The notes: generated from the sequence alone by a model not told the origin. A stretch of 14,903 nucleotides of DNA from an uncultured Oscillospiraceae bacterium (GCA_910577415.1 CAJTLK010000044.1:1-14903); one strand, 5' to 3'. Counted from the first letter of the stretch, positions 7,405 to 14,010 are shown. Numbers and translations are program-made.

Positions 7405-8448
7405 TTATTTCAGATACTCGCTGATAATATGGGCGTACATGTCGGACGCCTCCTGCAGCCGCGCGGTGATCTCCTCCTCGGTATGGATCGTGGTCATGGT
7501 CTCATTCTGCGTGGTCAGGAACTCCTGATAGGCGTCTCCGGCCAAAGCCTCATAGATCTTCTCCTTCAGGTATTCCACAATAGCGTCCGGCGTATCCGCC
7601 TTTACGGCGATCCAGAGGAAACCCGCAAAGTTGTCCATCCCGGTAATTCCCACTTCACCGGCACATACATCATCCGGCAGGATATCGCTCCGGTCATCGG
7701 AGAGGGTCAGAACATTGACAAGGGTCTTATCCTTCACATAGTTCGCACCCACACCGATGTCCAGGATGGCGATGTCCACGTGGCCTCCCATGACCGCGGT
7801 GGCCGCGGCGGCAGTTCCATCATAGGCCACAAACTCCGCATTTCCGCCGCCCAGCTGCTCCAGGATGGAGAGAAAGGCCATATGGGCCACGGCGCCCGCG
7901 TTCGCCGCGGTGAAATAGACGGTTTCCCCGGATTCCAGTTTCGCCTTTAAGCCTTCCCAGGTCGCCGTATCGGAGCCGGGCCGGGCAACAATGATATTCT
8001 CCGCCGGCTCGTTGAGCATGGCGATGTGGCGGAAATCCTCCAGCTTATACTCCGTCTCAATGGTGTTGGGCTGAATGACAAGACCGGCAAAAGCACTGGA
8101 GGTAATGGTATAGCCATTGCCCTCCCGGTTATATGCCTCAGTGATCCCCAGCGTCTGATTGGCACCGGGCATATTTGTAATGGAGGTGTTTGTTCCCAGC
8201 TGGACAGCCTGATCCAACGCCCGGACATGCAGGTCCACCGCTGCGCCTGCCGCCACCGGTACCAGCCAGTCGATCACTTGAGAGGGATACCCCTCCGGCA
8301 AAGCCGCCGTCTCCGTGGGCGCCGCGCTTTTCGCCGGATCAGGCGCGGCGCTCTGGGCCGGTGTGGGCGTGGCGGAACTCCCATCTCCGCAGGCAGCCAG
8401 AGTCAGTGCCATGGTAAGAGCAAGGAACAGCGACGTGATCTTCTTCAT
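7405..8448 (-). CDS. tctC: Tripartite tricarboxylate transporter substrate-binding lipoprotein TctC
   Basis: A 347-residue extracytoplasmic binding protein. Residues 1-19 form a lipoprotein signal peptide with the lipobox LAAC and Cys20 as the lipidation site. A low-complexity Ala/Thr/Pro linker (about 25-50) leads to the mature domain, which begins PEGYPSQVIDWLVPVAAGAAVDLHVRAL, the family's first ligand-loop region. Later segments include an asparagine/glycine-rich NMPGANQTLGI strand and the YDGTAAAATAVMGGHVDIAI region typical of Bug/TctC proteins. It would capture an anionic substrate at the outer face of the membrane and hand it to TctA/TctB. ATG at 8448 has AAGGAGA 7 nt upstream. It is first in the operon, about 150 nt after the predicted transcription start, with two operators and a terminator-like hairpin in the leader. 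The ligand cannot be deduced from sequence. Confidence 0.93.
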   Translation of the reverse strand: MKKITSLFLALTMALTLAACGDGSSATPTPAQSAAPDPAKSAAPTETAALPEGYPSQVIDWLVPVAAGAAVDLHVRALDQAVQLGTNTSITNMPGANQTLGITEAYNREGNGYTITSSAFAGLVIQPNTIETEYKLEDFRHIAMLNEPAENIIVARPGSDTATWEGLKAKLESGETVYFTAANAGAVAHMAFLSILEQLGGGNAEFVAYDGTAAAATAVMGGHVDIAILDIGVGANYVKDKTLVNVLTLSDDRSDILPDDVCAGEVGITGMDNFAGFLWIAVKADTPDAIVEYLKEKIYEALAGDAYQEFLTTQNETMTTIHTEEEITARLQEASDMYAHIISEYLK

Positions 8449-8463
8449 GGTATTCTCTCCTTT

Positions 8464-8568
8464 TCATATCATTTTTCCATTACAGCCAAAAGTACACACG
8501 TGTGTATATTTCTTCCAAAAAATTCGCTCTGCCTCTGCTTTTATAAGATCAGCATAGAGCGAATTCAT
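8464..8568 (-). CDS. Possible 34-residue leader peptide upstream of tctC
   Basis: A short open frame begins MNSLYADLIKAEAERIFW, and its TGA directly precedes the tctC ribosome site, 15 nt before the tctC start. It runs through the whole terminator-like hairpin and operator O1. The only ribosome site is a weak GCGGGAA right next to the ATG. A frame of this length is not improbable by chance. It is listed because its position would suit translational coupling or attenuation; it is not supported by homology. Confidence 0.2.
   Translation of the reverse strand: MNSLYADLIKAEAERIFWKKYTHVCTFGCNGKMI
8492..8509. promoter_or_regulatory. Operator-like palindrome O1 in the tctC leader
   Basis: GTACACACGTGTGTATAT contains a perfect 14-bp palindrome, TACACACGTGTGTA (8493-8506), with the central CG typical of LacI-family operators. 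It is the best-formed of three related sites. Its centre is 87 bp from that of O2, a spacing of roughly eight helical turns that could allow looping. Binding by the local LacI-family protein is inferred. Confidence 0.75.
8517..8565 (-). terminator. Terminator-like hairpin (possible attenuator) in the tctC leader
   Basis: On the minus-strand transcript a perfect 10-bp stem (AATTCGCTCT at 8556-8565 with its complement at 8521-8530) encloses a 25-nt loop that itself can form a TGCT/AGCA stem, and is followed by a run of six U (8517-8522). It lies after the predicted start of transcription and before tctC, between operators O2 and O1. It may stop part of the transcripts before the operon. Confidence 0.5.
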
Positions 8569-8576
8569 TTCCCGCT

Positions 8577-8594
8577 ATATAAACTCGTGTGTAC
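8577..8594. promoter_or_regulatory. Operator-like palindrome O2 just after the tctC transcription start
   Basis: ATATAAACTCGTGTGTAC matches O1 (read on the opposite strand) at 16 of 18 positions. It would span about +7 to +24 relative to the predicted start near 8601, the classic location of a repressing lac-type operator. Confidence 0.7.
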
Positions 8595-8607
8595 CTCCTA
8601 TATCCAG

Positions 8608-8636
8608 ACTATAATCCATTTTGTCGGTCCTGTCAA
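8608..8636 (-). promoter_or_regulatory. Main promoter of the transporter/sulfatase operon
   Basis: On the minus strand a consensus -35 TTGACA (8631-8636) and -10 TATAGT (8608-8613) are separated by 17 bp. Transcription would begin near 8601, directly beside operator O2. Such a strong promoter needs a repressor, in keeping with the operators placed around it. Confidence 0.85.
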
Positions 8637-8698
8637 TCCATTTCCGCTCCATCCCCCAAAGTTTTGGCGTGTTCAACAAAATCTCTTCCCCCAATTTG

Positions 8699-8744
8699 TA
8701 AAAAATATCAGACGAGCGGCCTTGGTAGGCAACTCGTCTGATAT
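8699..8744 (-). terminator. Intrinsic terminator of the anSME gene
   Basis: A perfect 12-bp stem (ATATCAGACGAG at 8705-8716 with its complement at 8733-8744) has a further GCCT/AGGC stem inside its loop and is followed by six U on the minus strand (8700-8705). It begins 25 nt after the anSME stop and separates that gene from the tctC promoter. Confidence 0.9.
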
Positions 8745-8768
8745 AGAGCGGTCATCGCCTCGCACCTG

Positions 8769-9899
8769 TTACAGCCCGCCTCTGGCCTGCCGTTCCGCCC
8801 GGGCGATCTCCAGCATCCTCTCTCCGGCGTAGTCAAACAGCCGTTGAAAGGCGGCACAGTAGTAGTTGTGGCAGCCGTCTTCAGACCGGACCCAGTCGTT
8901 TTTGCAGCCGCCGTTGCACAACGCCCGCCAGCGGCATTGGCCGCACTCCGCCGGTTTTTCCAGTCCCCAGGCGAAAAAGCGTTTCAGTCCTTCTCCTTCC
9001 GCCATCTCCCCAAGGGTAGTCTCCCCTAAACGTCCTAATTTCCAGTCGTCCATGGCATAGAAATCGCAGGGGTATACCGAGCCGTCCGCCTCTACCACAA
9101 AATAGCTGCCGCACCGGCCGCAGGTGGCGCAAGTGCTGCCGCCGTCGCCCAAAAAGATGTGGATATAGTCTTCAAAAAGCCGGATACTGCAATACTCTCC
9201 TCTTTTCCAATCCCGGTACCACAGATCAAAAAGCTGACACAGAAAGGTCCCATACTCCTCCGGCAGCAAAGAATAGGCCATTTTGCCCCGCTCCATGCCC
9301 AAGGGATCCAGACAGGCAATAAACTGAAGGTAGGCAAAACCCAATTCCCTCAGGCTCCGGTACACCCTTCCAGCCCTTTTGGCACAGGCTCCGGTGACGA
9401 CACACAGGGCGTTGGTCTCTACCTGATGGTCCTGGAGCAGCCGCACCTTTTCCACCAGCAGCTTCCAGGTGCCCGCTCCCCGGGCGTCCACCCGGTTGCC
9501 GTCATGCAACGCCTCAAACCCGTCCAAAGAGAGCCCCACCAAAAAGCCCTCCCGGTGGAAAAACTCCGCCCAGCTCTCGTCCAGCAGAATACCGTTGGTT
9601 TGGATGGAAAAAACGCTCCTTACTCCCGACGGCTTCCGTTCCCTCGCCAGTGCCGTAAAACGGCGGAAAAAGTCCAGCCCCGCCAGCGTAGGCTCCCCTC
9701 CCTGAAAGGCAAAGCTGACCGTTCCTCCCGGCTCGGCCAGCGCATACGCCTCCGCCAGCAGACGCTCCGCCGTCTCCGCTGTCATCATGCCCATATCCTG
9801 CTGCGTGCGGTTCTGGGCCTCATCCTCATAAAAGCAGTATCGACACCGCAAGTTGCAGCGGCTGGACGCCGGTTTTATCAAAAGATTCACGCTGCGCAT
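8769..9899 (-). CDS. Anaerobic sulfatase-maturating enzyme (radical SAM, SPASM domain)
   Basis: A 376-residue radical-SAM enzyme that oxidises the active-site Cys of a sulfatase to formylglycine without oxygen. The SAM-binding cluster motif is CNLRCRYC (Cys15, Cys19, Cys22). The glycine-rich GGEPTL follows at about 67-72, and SIQTNG and LSLDG mark the barrel. The C-terminal SPASM region has Cys257, Cys263, Cys278, Cys319, Cys322, Cys328, Cys332 and Cys348, whose spacing matches the two auxiliary clusters known for the Clostridium perfringens enzyme. Asp279 in PCDFY corresponds to its proposed catalytic base. ATG at 9899 is preferred because seven G lie 6 nt upstream and the protein then begins MRSVNLLIKP like relatives; ATG at 9929 would add ten residues. 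The probable client is the CQPSR sulfatase encoded at 3953-5329. It has its own promoter and terminator. Confidence 0.95.
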   Translation of the reverse strand: MRSVNLLIKPASSRCNLRCRYCFYEDEAQNRTQQDMGMMTAETAERLLAEAYALAEPGGTVSFAFQGGEPTLAGLDFFRRFTALARERKPSGVRSVFSIQTNGILLDESWAEFFHREGFLVGLSLDGFEALHDGNRVDARGAGTWKLLVEKVRLLQDHQVETNALCVVTGACAKRAGRVYRSLRELGFAYLQFIACLDPLGMERGKMAYSLLPEEYGTFLCQLFDLWYRDWKRGEYCSIRLFEDYIHIFLGDGGSTCATCGRCGSYFVVEADGSVYPCDFYAMDDWKLGRLGETTLGEMAEGEGLKRFFAWGLEKPAECGQCRWRALCNGGCKNDWVRSEDGCHNYYCAAFQRLFDYAGERMLEIARAERQARGGL

Positions 9900-9917
9900 T
9901 TTGCACCCCCCCATAAC

Positions 9918-9948
9918 GCCGCAAAGCATTTCTGTTGCGGCAAATGCT
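9918..9948 (-). promoter_or_regulatory. Interleaved inverted repeats in the anSME leader
   Basis: In transcript order the leader reads AGCATTT, GCCGCAA, CAG, AAATGCT, TTGCGGC. The first and fourth blocks are complementary (7 of 7), and so are the second and fifth (7 of 7), so the two stems compete. The first block can also pair 6 nt with AAATGC at the anSME start codon (9896-9901). The ribosome site follows within about 5 nt. An RNA switch or a protein-binding site is possible; no known riboswitch was recognised. Confidence 0.45.
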
Positions 9949-9996
9949 CTTTTCAGCTCTCGATCATCATGTTTTCACCAATTTGTCCGCAGTTTC

Positions 9997-10025
9997 ATTA
10001 TAGTTTATTTCCTCCCCCTCCACAA
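9997..10025 (-). promoter_or_regulatory. Promoter of the anSME gene
   Basis: On the minus strand a perfect -10 TATAAT (9997-10002) lies 17 bp from a weak -35 TTGTGG (10020-10025). It would give a leader of roughly 90 nt containing the interleaved repeats. It is back to back with the promoter at 10050-10078. Confidence 0.65.
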
Positions 10026-10049
10026 GGGGCTACTTTTTTCTTCTTTCCT

Positions 10050-10078
10050 TTGACATCTTTGCCAGATACGGGTACAAT
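10050..10078 (+). promoter_or_regulatory. Promoter of the TIGR04255-like gene
   Basis: TTGACA (10050-10055) and TACAAT (10073-10078) are separated by 17 bp, 32 bp before the start codon. It is a near-consensus vegetative promoter. Confidence 0.85.
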
Positions 10079-10110
10079 AGGAGCAGTGATCCACGAAAGG
10101 AGCCCTTGCC

Positions 10111-10887
10111 ATGCTGTTTGCCGACAACACCCGTTATTCTTACGCTGTTAACCCTCTTATCGAGGTCATCTGCCAGCTGCGCTTTCCCACCATTCTCTCC
10201 ATCGGCTCCACCGATCCCGCCCAGCTCCAGGAGGCCGTCCGCTCCGACTTTCCCCGCTACGCCGCCCGCCAGGAACAGCAGCAGGCCCGGATCACCAATG
10301 GCAAGGTAGAGCAGGTACCCCCCGTCACCAACTATAATTTTATCTCTGCCGACGGCTTTTGGAAGATCAACCTTACCAAGGACTTCATCGCCCTGTCCAC
10401 CCTGCGATACACCCGATGGGAGGACTTTGCCCAAAAGCTGGATAAGGTGCTGGCTCTGTTCATCCAAATTTACCAGCCCGCTTTTTTTGAGCGGATAGGG
10501 CTGCGTTATATCAACGCCTTTTCCCGAAACCGTCTGAACCTTCAGGACGCGCTGTGGGACGACCTCATCAACGCCCCCTTCATCGGCATCCTGTCCGAGC
10601 CCGACGTGGACGAGACCGCCACCCCCCGCTCCTCCCTGGACGCGGAGGTGAACCTGAGCCAGAGCCGCCACATGAAGCTCCACGCCGGCCCCGGTATGCT
10701 GGGCGACGGCAAGCGCGACCCGGAGCCGAAGTTCATCCTGGACGGCGACTTCTCCGTGGTGGACCGTCAGCTGCCCATCTCCCGGGTGGCCGGCGACCTG
10801 GACGTGCTCCACGATTACGCCGTCCGCCTGTTCAACGCCGCCATCACCCAGGAGCTGCACGACGCCATGGGGCCGACCCCCATCTGA
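10111..10887 (+). CDS. TIGR04255-like protein of unknown function
   Basis: A 258-residue soluble protein that resembles the sporadically distributed TIGR04255 family. It has the N-terminal YAVNPLIEVICQLRFP segment, a central YTRWEDFAQKLDKVL region followed by FFERIGLRYINAF, and a C-terminal LDVLHDYAVRLFNAAIT-ELHDAMG helix. No catalytic motif, signal peptide or membrane segment is visible. The family's biochemical role is not known to me. ATG at 10111 has AAAGGAG 8 nt upstream and a strong promoter, and the gene is followed by its own terminator, so it is a single-gene unit. It is divergent from the anSME gene, with about 210 bp between the start codons, but nothing in its sequence ties it to sulfatase metabolism. 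The family call rests on recalled sequence pattern and could be checked with a profile search. Confidence 0.8.
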   Translation: MLFADNTRYSYAVNPLIEVICQLRFPTILSIGSTDPAQLQEAVRSDFPRYAARQEQQQARITNGKVEQVPPVTNYNFISADGFWKINLTKDFIALSTLRYTRWEDFAQKLDKVLALFIQIYQPAFFERIGLRYINAFSRNRLNLQDALWDDLINAPFIGILSEPDVDETATPRSSLDAEVNLSQSRHMKLHAGPGMLGDGKRDPEPKFILDGDFSVVDRQLPISRVAGDLDVLHDYAVRLFNAAITQELHDAMGPTPI

Positions 10888-10908
10888 AAACCGCACAATA
10901 TGCCGTTT

Positions 10909-10941
10909 TAAGCGGGCACCCTGCTGGGGCGCCCGCTTTTT
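10909..10941 (+). terminator. Intrinsic terminator after the TIGR04255-like gene
   Basis: An 8-bp stem (AAGCGGGC at 10910-10917 with GCCCGCTT at 10931-10938), with an inner CCC/GGG pairing, runs into a T-tract (10937-10941). It starts 22 nt after the stop codon. Confidence 0.88.
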
Positions 10942-11028
10942 CCGGCATCTCTGGCTTTATCCATTCTCCCCCAACCATTTTCCGTCTCTTCCGTCTCCGT
11001 GCCACTACAATACAAGGAGTTATATTTT

Positions 11029-12360
11029 ATGCGGATTCAACTTTCCGACCACTTTACTTATTCCCGCCTGTTCCGTTTCACCCTGCCCTCTATCATCATG
11101 ATGATCGTCACCTCCATCTATTCGGTGGTGGATGGCATTTTCGTTTCCAACGTGGTGGGGGACGCCGCCCTGGCGGCTGTAAACATTGTCTATCCCCTGC
11201 CCATGGTTTTGGGCGCCTTTGGCTTTATGCTGGGCACCGGCGGCTCCGCCGAGGTGGCCCGGGTCATGGGAGCGGGCAAGCCTGAGAGGGCCAAGGAGTA
11301 TTTTACCACCCTCATTATCGCCATCATTGTGGGCGGCGCGGTCCTCTCCGCCCTGTGCATTGCCTTTATCCGTCCTCTGTCGGTCTTTCTGGGCGCCGAC
11401 GAGGCCCTGCTGAGCGACTGCGTAGCTTACGGCGCCATCATGTCGGCGGGCAGCGTATTCTTTATGCTCCAGACCTCCTTCCAAAGCTTCTGCGTGGCTG
11501 CGGAAAAGCCCAAGATGGGCCTCTACCTCTCCCTGGCGGCAGGCGGGACCAATATGGCCCTGGACTATCTCTTCATCGCCGTGCTGGGCTGGGGAGTGGC
11601 CGGAGCCGCCCTGGCTACGGTGGCGGGCTACATGGTGGGTGGGCTCATCCCTCTGGTCTACTTCCTTCTCCCCAACTCCAGCACTCTCCGGCTGGTAAAG
11701 ACCCACCTCTACCCCAAAATGCTGCTCAAGAGCAGCGCCAACGGCTCCTCCGAACTGATGACCAACATCTCCGCCTCTCTTGTCACCGTTCTCTACAACC
11801 GGACCCTTATGGAGCTGCTGGGCAGCCAGGGGGTAACGGCCTACACGGTGATGATGTACGTTCAGTTCATCTTTTTCGCCATGTTTATCGGCCTGTCCAT
11901 GGGCGCGGCCCCCATCTTCAGCTTCCACTACGGTGCAGACAACGCCGGGGAGCTGCAAAGTCTCTTCCGCAAATGCCTCACCGTGATCGGCGCTCTTTCG
12001 GTGGCTATGGCTCTCTTCGGTCAGCTTTTCGCCCGGCCCCTGTCCTCTATTTTTGTGGGCTATGATCCTGACCTTCTGGAACTGACGGTGGCAGGTATGC
12101 GCATTTTCTCCCTGACCTATCTTCTGGCGGGCGTCAACGGTTTCGGCTCGGCCTTTTTCACCGCCCTGGGGGACGGTCCGGTGTCCGCCGCCATTTCCTT
12201 CTCCCGCACCCTCCTTTTCCAGGTAGGCGCTATTTTGTTGCTGCCCCGGCTGCTGGGAGTGGACGGTATCTGGTGGGCCACTCCCGCCGCCGAGGCCCTG
12301 GCCTTGGGTGTAACAGTATTCTTCTTATTTTCCCGGCGGAAGAAATACCAGTATGCCTAA
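11029..12360 (+). CDS. MATE-family multidrug efflux transporter
   Basis: A 443-residue membrane protein with about twelve predicted segments in two homologous halves. The family's first-half pattern is clear: LPSIIMMIVTSIYSVVDGIFVSNVVGDAALAAVNIVYPLPMVLGAFGFMLGTGGSAEVARVMG. The second half repeats it with VTAYTVMMYVQFIFFAMFIGLSMGAAPIFSFHYGA. It would export cationic or other small compounds against a sodium or proton gradient. ATG at 11029 is chosen because AAGGAG lies 9 nt upstream; GTG at 10999 would add ten residues and has no ribosome site. No convincing -35/-10 pair is visible in the 140-bp gap before it, which is pyrimidine-rich and includes the preceding terminator. It is not evidently linked to the sulfatase cluster, and its substrates cannot be read from sequence. 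Confidence 0.93.
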   Translation: MRIQLSDHFTYSRLFRFTLPSIIMMIVTSIYSVVDGIFVSNVVGDAALAAVNIVYPLPMVLGAFGFMLGTGGSAEVARVMGAGKPERAKEYFTTLIIAIIVGGAVLSALCIAFIRPLSVFLGADEALLSDCVAYGAIMSAGSVFFMLQTSFQSFCVAAEKPKMGLYLSLAAGGTNMALDYLFIAVLGWGVAGAALATVAGYMVGGLIPLVYFLLPNSSTLRLVKTHLYPKMLLKSSANGSSELMTNISASLVTVLYNRTLMELLGSQGVTAYTVMMYVQFIFFAMFIGLSMGAAPIFSFHYGADNAGELQSLFRKCLTVIGALSVAMALFGQLFARPLSSIFVGYDPDLLELTVAGMRIFSLTYLLAGVNGFGSAFFTALGDGPVSAAISFSRTLLFQVGAILLLPRLLGVDGIWWATPAAEALALGVTVFFLFSRRKKYQYA

Positions 12361-12381
12361 AGCAGTCCGCTGCCTCCAGGG

Positions 12382-12406
12382 AGGAAAATTTCCCCTTTCC
12401 TTTTTT
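12382..12406 (+). terminator. Weak terminator-like hairpin after the MATE gene
   Basis: A 6-bp AT-rich stem (AGGAAA at 12382-12387 with TTTCCT at 12396-12401) is followed by TTTTT. The stem is short, so termination may be leaky. Confidence 0.35.
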
Positions 12407-12424
12407 GCCGCAAAGGGCTATAAT
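12396..12424 (+). promoter_or_regulatory. Probable pncB promoter with leader hairpin
   Basis: A perfect TATAAT (12419-12424) lies 42 nt before the pncB start. The -35 at the right distance is poor (TTTCCT, 12396-12401). A small inverted repeat CGGCCATAGGCCG (12438-12450) directly precedes the ribosome site AAAGGAG and may be an operator or leader hairpin. It does not match a NAD-regulator site that I know. Confidence 0.55.
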
Positions 12425-12465
12425 CTTTTCAATCAAACGGCCATAGGCCGAAAGGAGCGGTTTTT

Positions 12466-13911
12466 ATGACAAAGCCTCTCAATCATACCATGCTCTGCGA
12501 CTTTTACGAACTGACCATGGGCAACGGCTATTTTCAGACGGGAATGAAGGACCAAATTTGCTACTTCGACGTTTTCTTCCGCTCGGTGCCCGACGGCGGC
12601 GGCTTTGCCATCGCGGCAGGACTGGAACAGATCATCGACTACATCCAGGACCTTCACTTCGATGACGGCGACATCGACTACCTTCACTCCAAGGGCTGCT
12701 TCAGCGAAGAATTCTTGGAGTATCTGAAGCATTTCCAGTTTACCGGGGACATCTGGGCGGTACCTGAAGGCACCCCCATCTTTCCTCGGGAGCCCATCCT
12801 CACCGTCCGGGCCCCCGCCATTGAGGCCCAGTTTATCGAGACCTTCCTGTTGCTGTGCCTCAACCACCAGTCCCTCATTGCCACCAAGACAAACCGCATC
12901 GTCCGCTCGGCTCAGGGCCGTCCGGTGAGCGAATTTGGCTCCCGCCGGGCCCAGGGTCCCGACGCGGCCATCCTGGGGGCACGGGCCTCCTATATTGCCG
13001 GGGCGGCGGGCACCGCCTGTACCCAGGCTGACCGGCTCTACGGCTCCCCTGCGGGGGGTACCATGGCCCACTCCTGGGTCCAGATGTTCCCCGACGAGTA
13101 TTCCGCCTTCGAGACCTACTGCAAGCTCTACCCCCACAACGCCACCCTGCTGGTGGATACCTACAACGTGCTCCACTCTGGCGTCCCCAACGCCATCAAG
13201 GCGTTCAATGAGGTTTTAAAGCCTCTGGGCATCACAAACTGCGGCATCCGCCTGGACTCGGGTGACCTTACATACCTGTCCAAAAAGGCCCGCAAGATGT
13301 TGGACGAGGCTGGCTGGACGGGCTGCAAGATCTTTGCCTCCAACTCTCTGGATGAGTATATCATCCGTGACCTGATGCTCCAGGGCGCCCAGATCGACGC
13401 CTTCGGCGTGGGTGAGCGGCTCATCACCTCTAAATCGGAGCCAGTCTTCGGCGGGGTGTATAAGCTGGCCGCTATTGAATCAGCGGATGGGTCCATCACT
13501 CCCAAGATCAAAATTTCCGAAAACTCCGCCAAGATCACCACCCCCCATTTCAAGAAGGTCTACCGTATCTTCTCCAGAGACACGGGTAAAGCCGAGGCCG
13601 ACCTGATCTGTGTCCACAACGAGACGGTGGACGATACCAAGCCCCTGGAGCTTTTTGATCCCGATGCGGTGTGGAAGCGGAAGACCTACGAAAACTTCAC
13701 CGCCGTGGAGCTGCTCCGTCCTATTTTCCGGGGGGGCAAGCTGGTCTATGAAAAGCCCTCCATCGAGGCCATCCGCGCCTACTGCGCCCAACAGGTGGAC
13801 AGCCTGTGGGACGAGGTCAAGCGCTTTGAAAACCCCCACAACTACTACGTAGACCTGAGTCAGAAGCTCTGGGACATCAAGCAGGAGCTTTTGAAGAGCA
13901 ACAACCGCTGA
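12466..13911 (+). CDS. pncB: Nicotinate phosphoribosyltransferase
   Basis: A 481-residue cytoplasmic enzyme of NAD salvage that joins nicotinate and phosphoribosyl pyrophosphate, with ATP hydrolysis, to give nicotinate mononucleotide. Recognisable segments are the N-terminal LCDFYELTMGNGYF, EFGSRRAQGPDAA (about 156-168), GTMAHSWVQMF with the conserved His202, the phosphate-binding RLDSGDL (262-268), ASNSLDEY and FGVGERLITS. Length and order fit the longer, Gram-positive-type PncB. ATG at 12466 has AAAGGAG 8 nt upstream. It stands alone between the MATE gene and two strong hairpins, with its own probable promoter. No odd residue was noticed. It is an ordinary housekeeping gene and unlikely to belong to the sulfatase system. 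Confidence 0.96.
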   Translation: MTKPLNHTMLCDFYELTMGNGYFQTGMKDQICYFDVFFRSVPDGGGFAIAAGLEQIIDYIQDLHFDDGDIDYLHSKGCFSEEFLEYLKHFQFTGDIWAVPEGTPIFPREPILTVRAPAIEAQFIETFLLLCLNHQSLIATKTNRIVRSAQGRPVSEFGSRRAQGPDAAILGARASYIAGAAGTACTQADRLYGSPAGGTMAHSWVQMFPDEYSAFETYCKLYPHNATLLVDTYNVLHSGVPNAIKAFNEVLKPLGITNCGIRLDSGDLTYLSKKARKMLDEAGWTGCKIFASNSLDEYIIRDLMLQGAQIDAFGVGERLITSKSEPVFGGVYKLAAIESADGSITPKIKISENSAKITTPHFKKVYRIFSRDTGKAEADLICVHNETVDDTKPLELFDPDAVWKRKTYENFTAVELLRPIFRGGKLVYEKPSIEAIRAYCAQQVDSLWDEVKRFENPHNYYVDLSQKLWDIKQELLKSNNR

Positions 13912-13920
13912 AAACCGAGA

Positions 13921-13954
13921 AAGCCCCATCCCGCAGCCATTCGGGATGGGGCTT
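13921..13954 (+). terminator. First hairpin after pncB
   Basis: A perfect 13-bp stem (AAGCCCCATCCCG at 13921-13933 with its complement at 13942-13954) has an 8-nt loop and starts 10 nt after the stop. The T-run on the plus strand is poor (GTCCTTGTTATT), so it may act as a 3' stabiliser or as a backup. Confidence 0.7.
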
Positions 13955-13968
13955 GTCCTTGTTATTGG

Positions 13969-14003
13969 ACCGCCCCCGGAAAGTTTCCGGGGGCGGTTTT
14001 CTT
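13969..14003 (+). terminator. Intrinsic terminator after pncB
   Basis: A nearly uninterrupted GC-rich stem (ACCGCCCCCGGAAA at 13969-13982 with its complement at 13984-13997) ends in TTTTCTT. This is the likely main terminator of pncB. Confidence 0.88.
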
Positions 14004-14010
14004 AGTTGTA

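Noticed and set aside
6134..7528. 464-codon plus-strand open frame opposite tctA/tctB/tctC
   Set aside because: It crosses three real genes and the intercistronic hairpin, and its translation is Gln/His-rich with no fold-like pattern.
9900..9929. Upstream ATG at 9929 as the anSME start
   Set aside because: It lacks a ribosome site and lies inside the leader repeat; the ATG at 9899 has a spaced G-rich site and gives the usual N-terminus.
10030..10896. Minus-strand open frame opposite the TIGR04255-like gene
   Set aside because: Its translation is Gly/Val/Asp-rich typical of a reverse frame, and it runs over two promoters.
11006..11011. TACAAT before the MATE gene as a -10 box
   Set aside because: No acceptable -35 lies 16-18 bp upstream, and transcription would begin inside the ribosome site.
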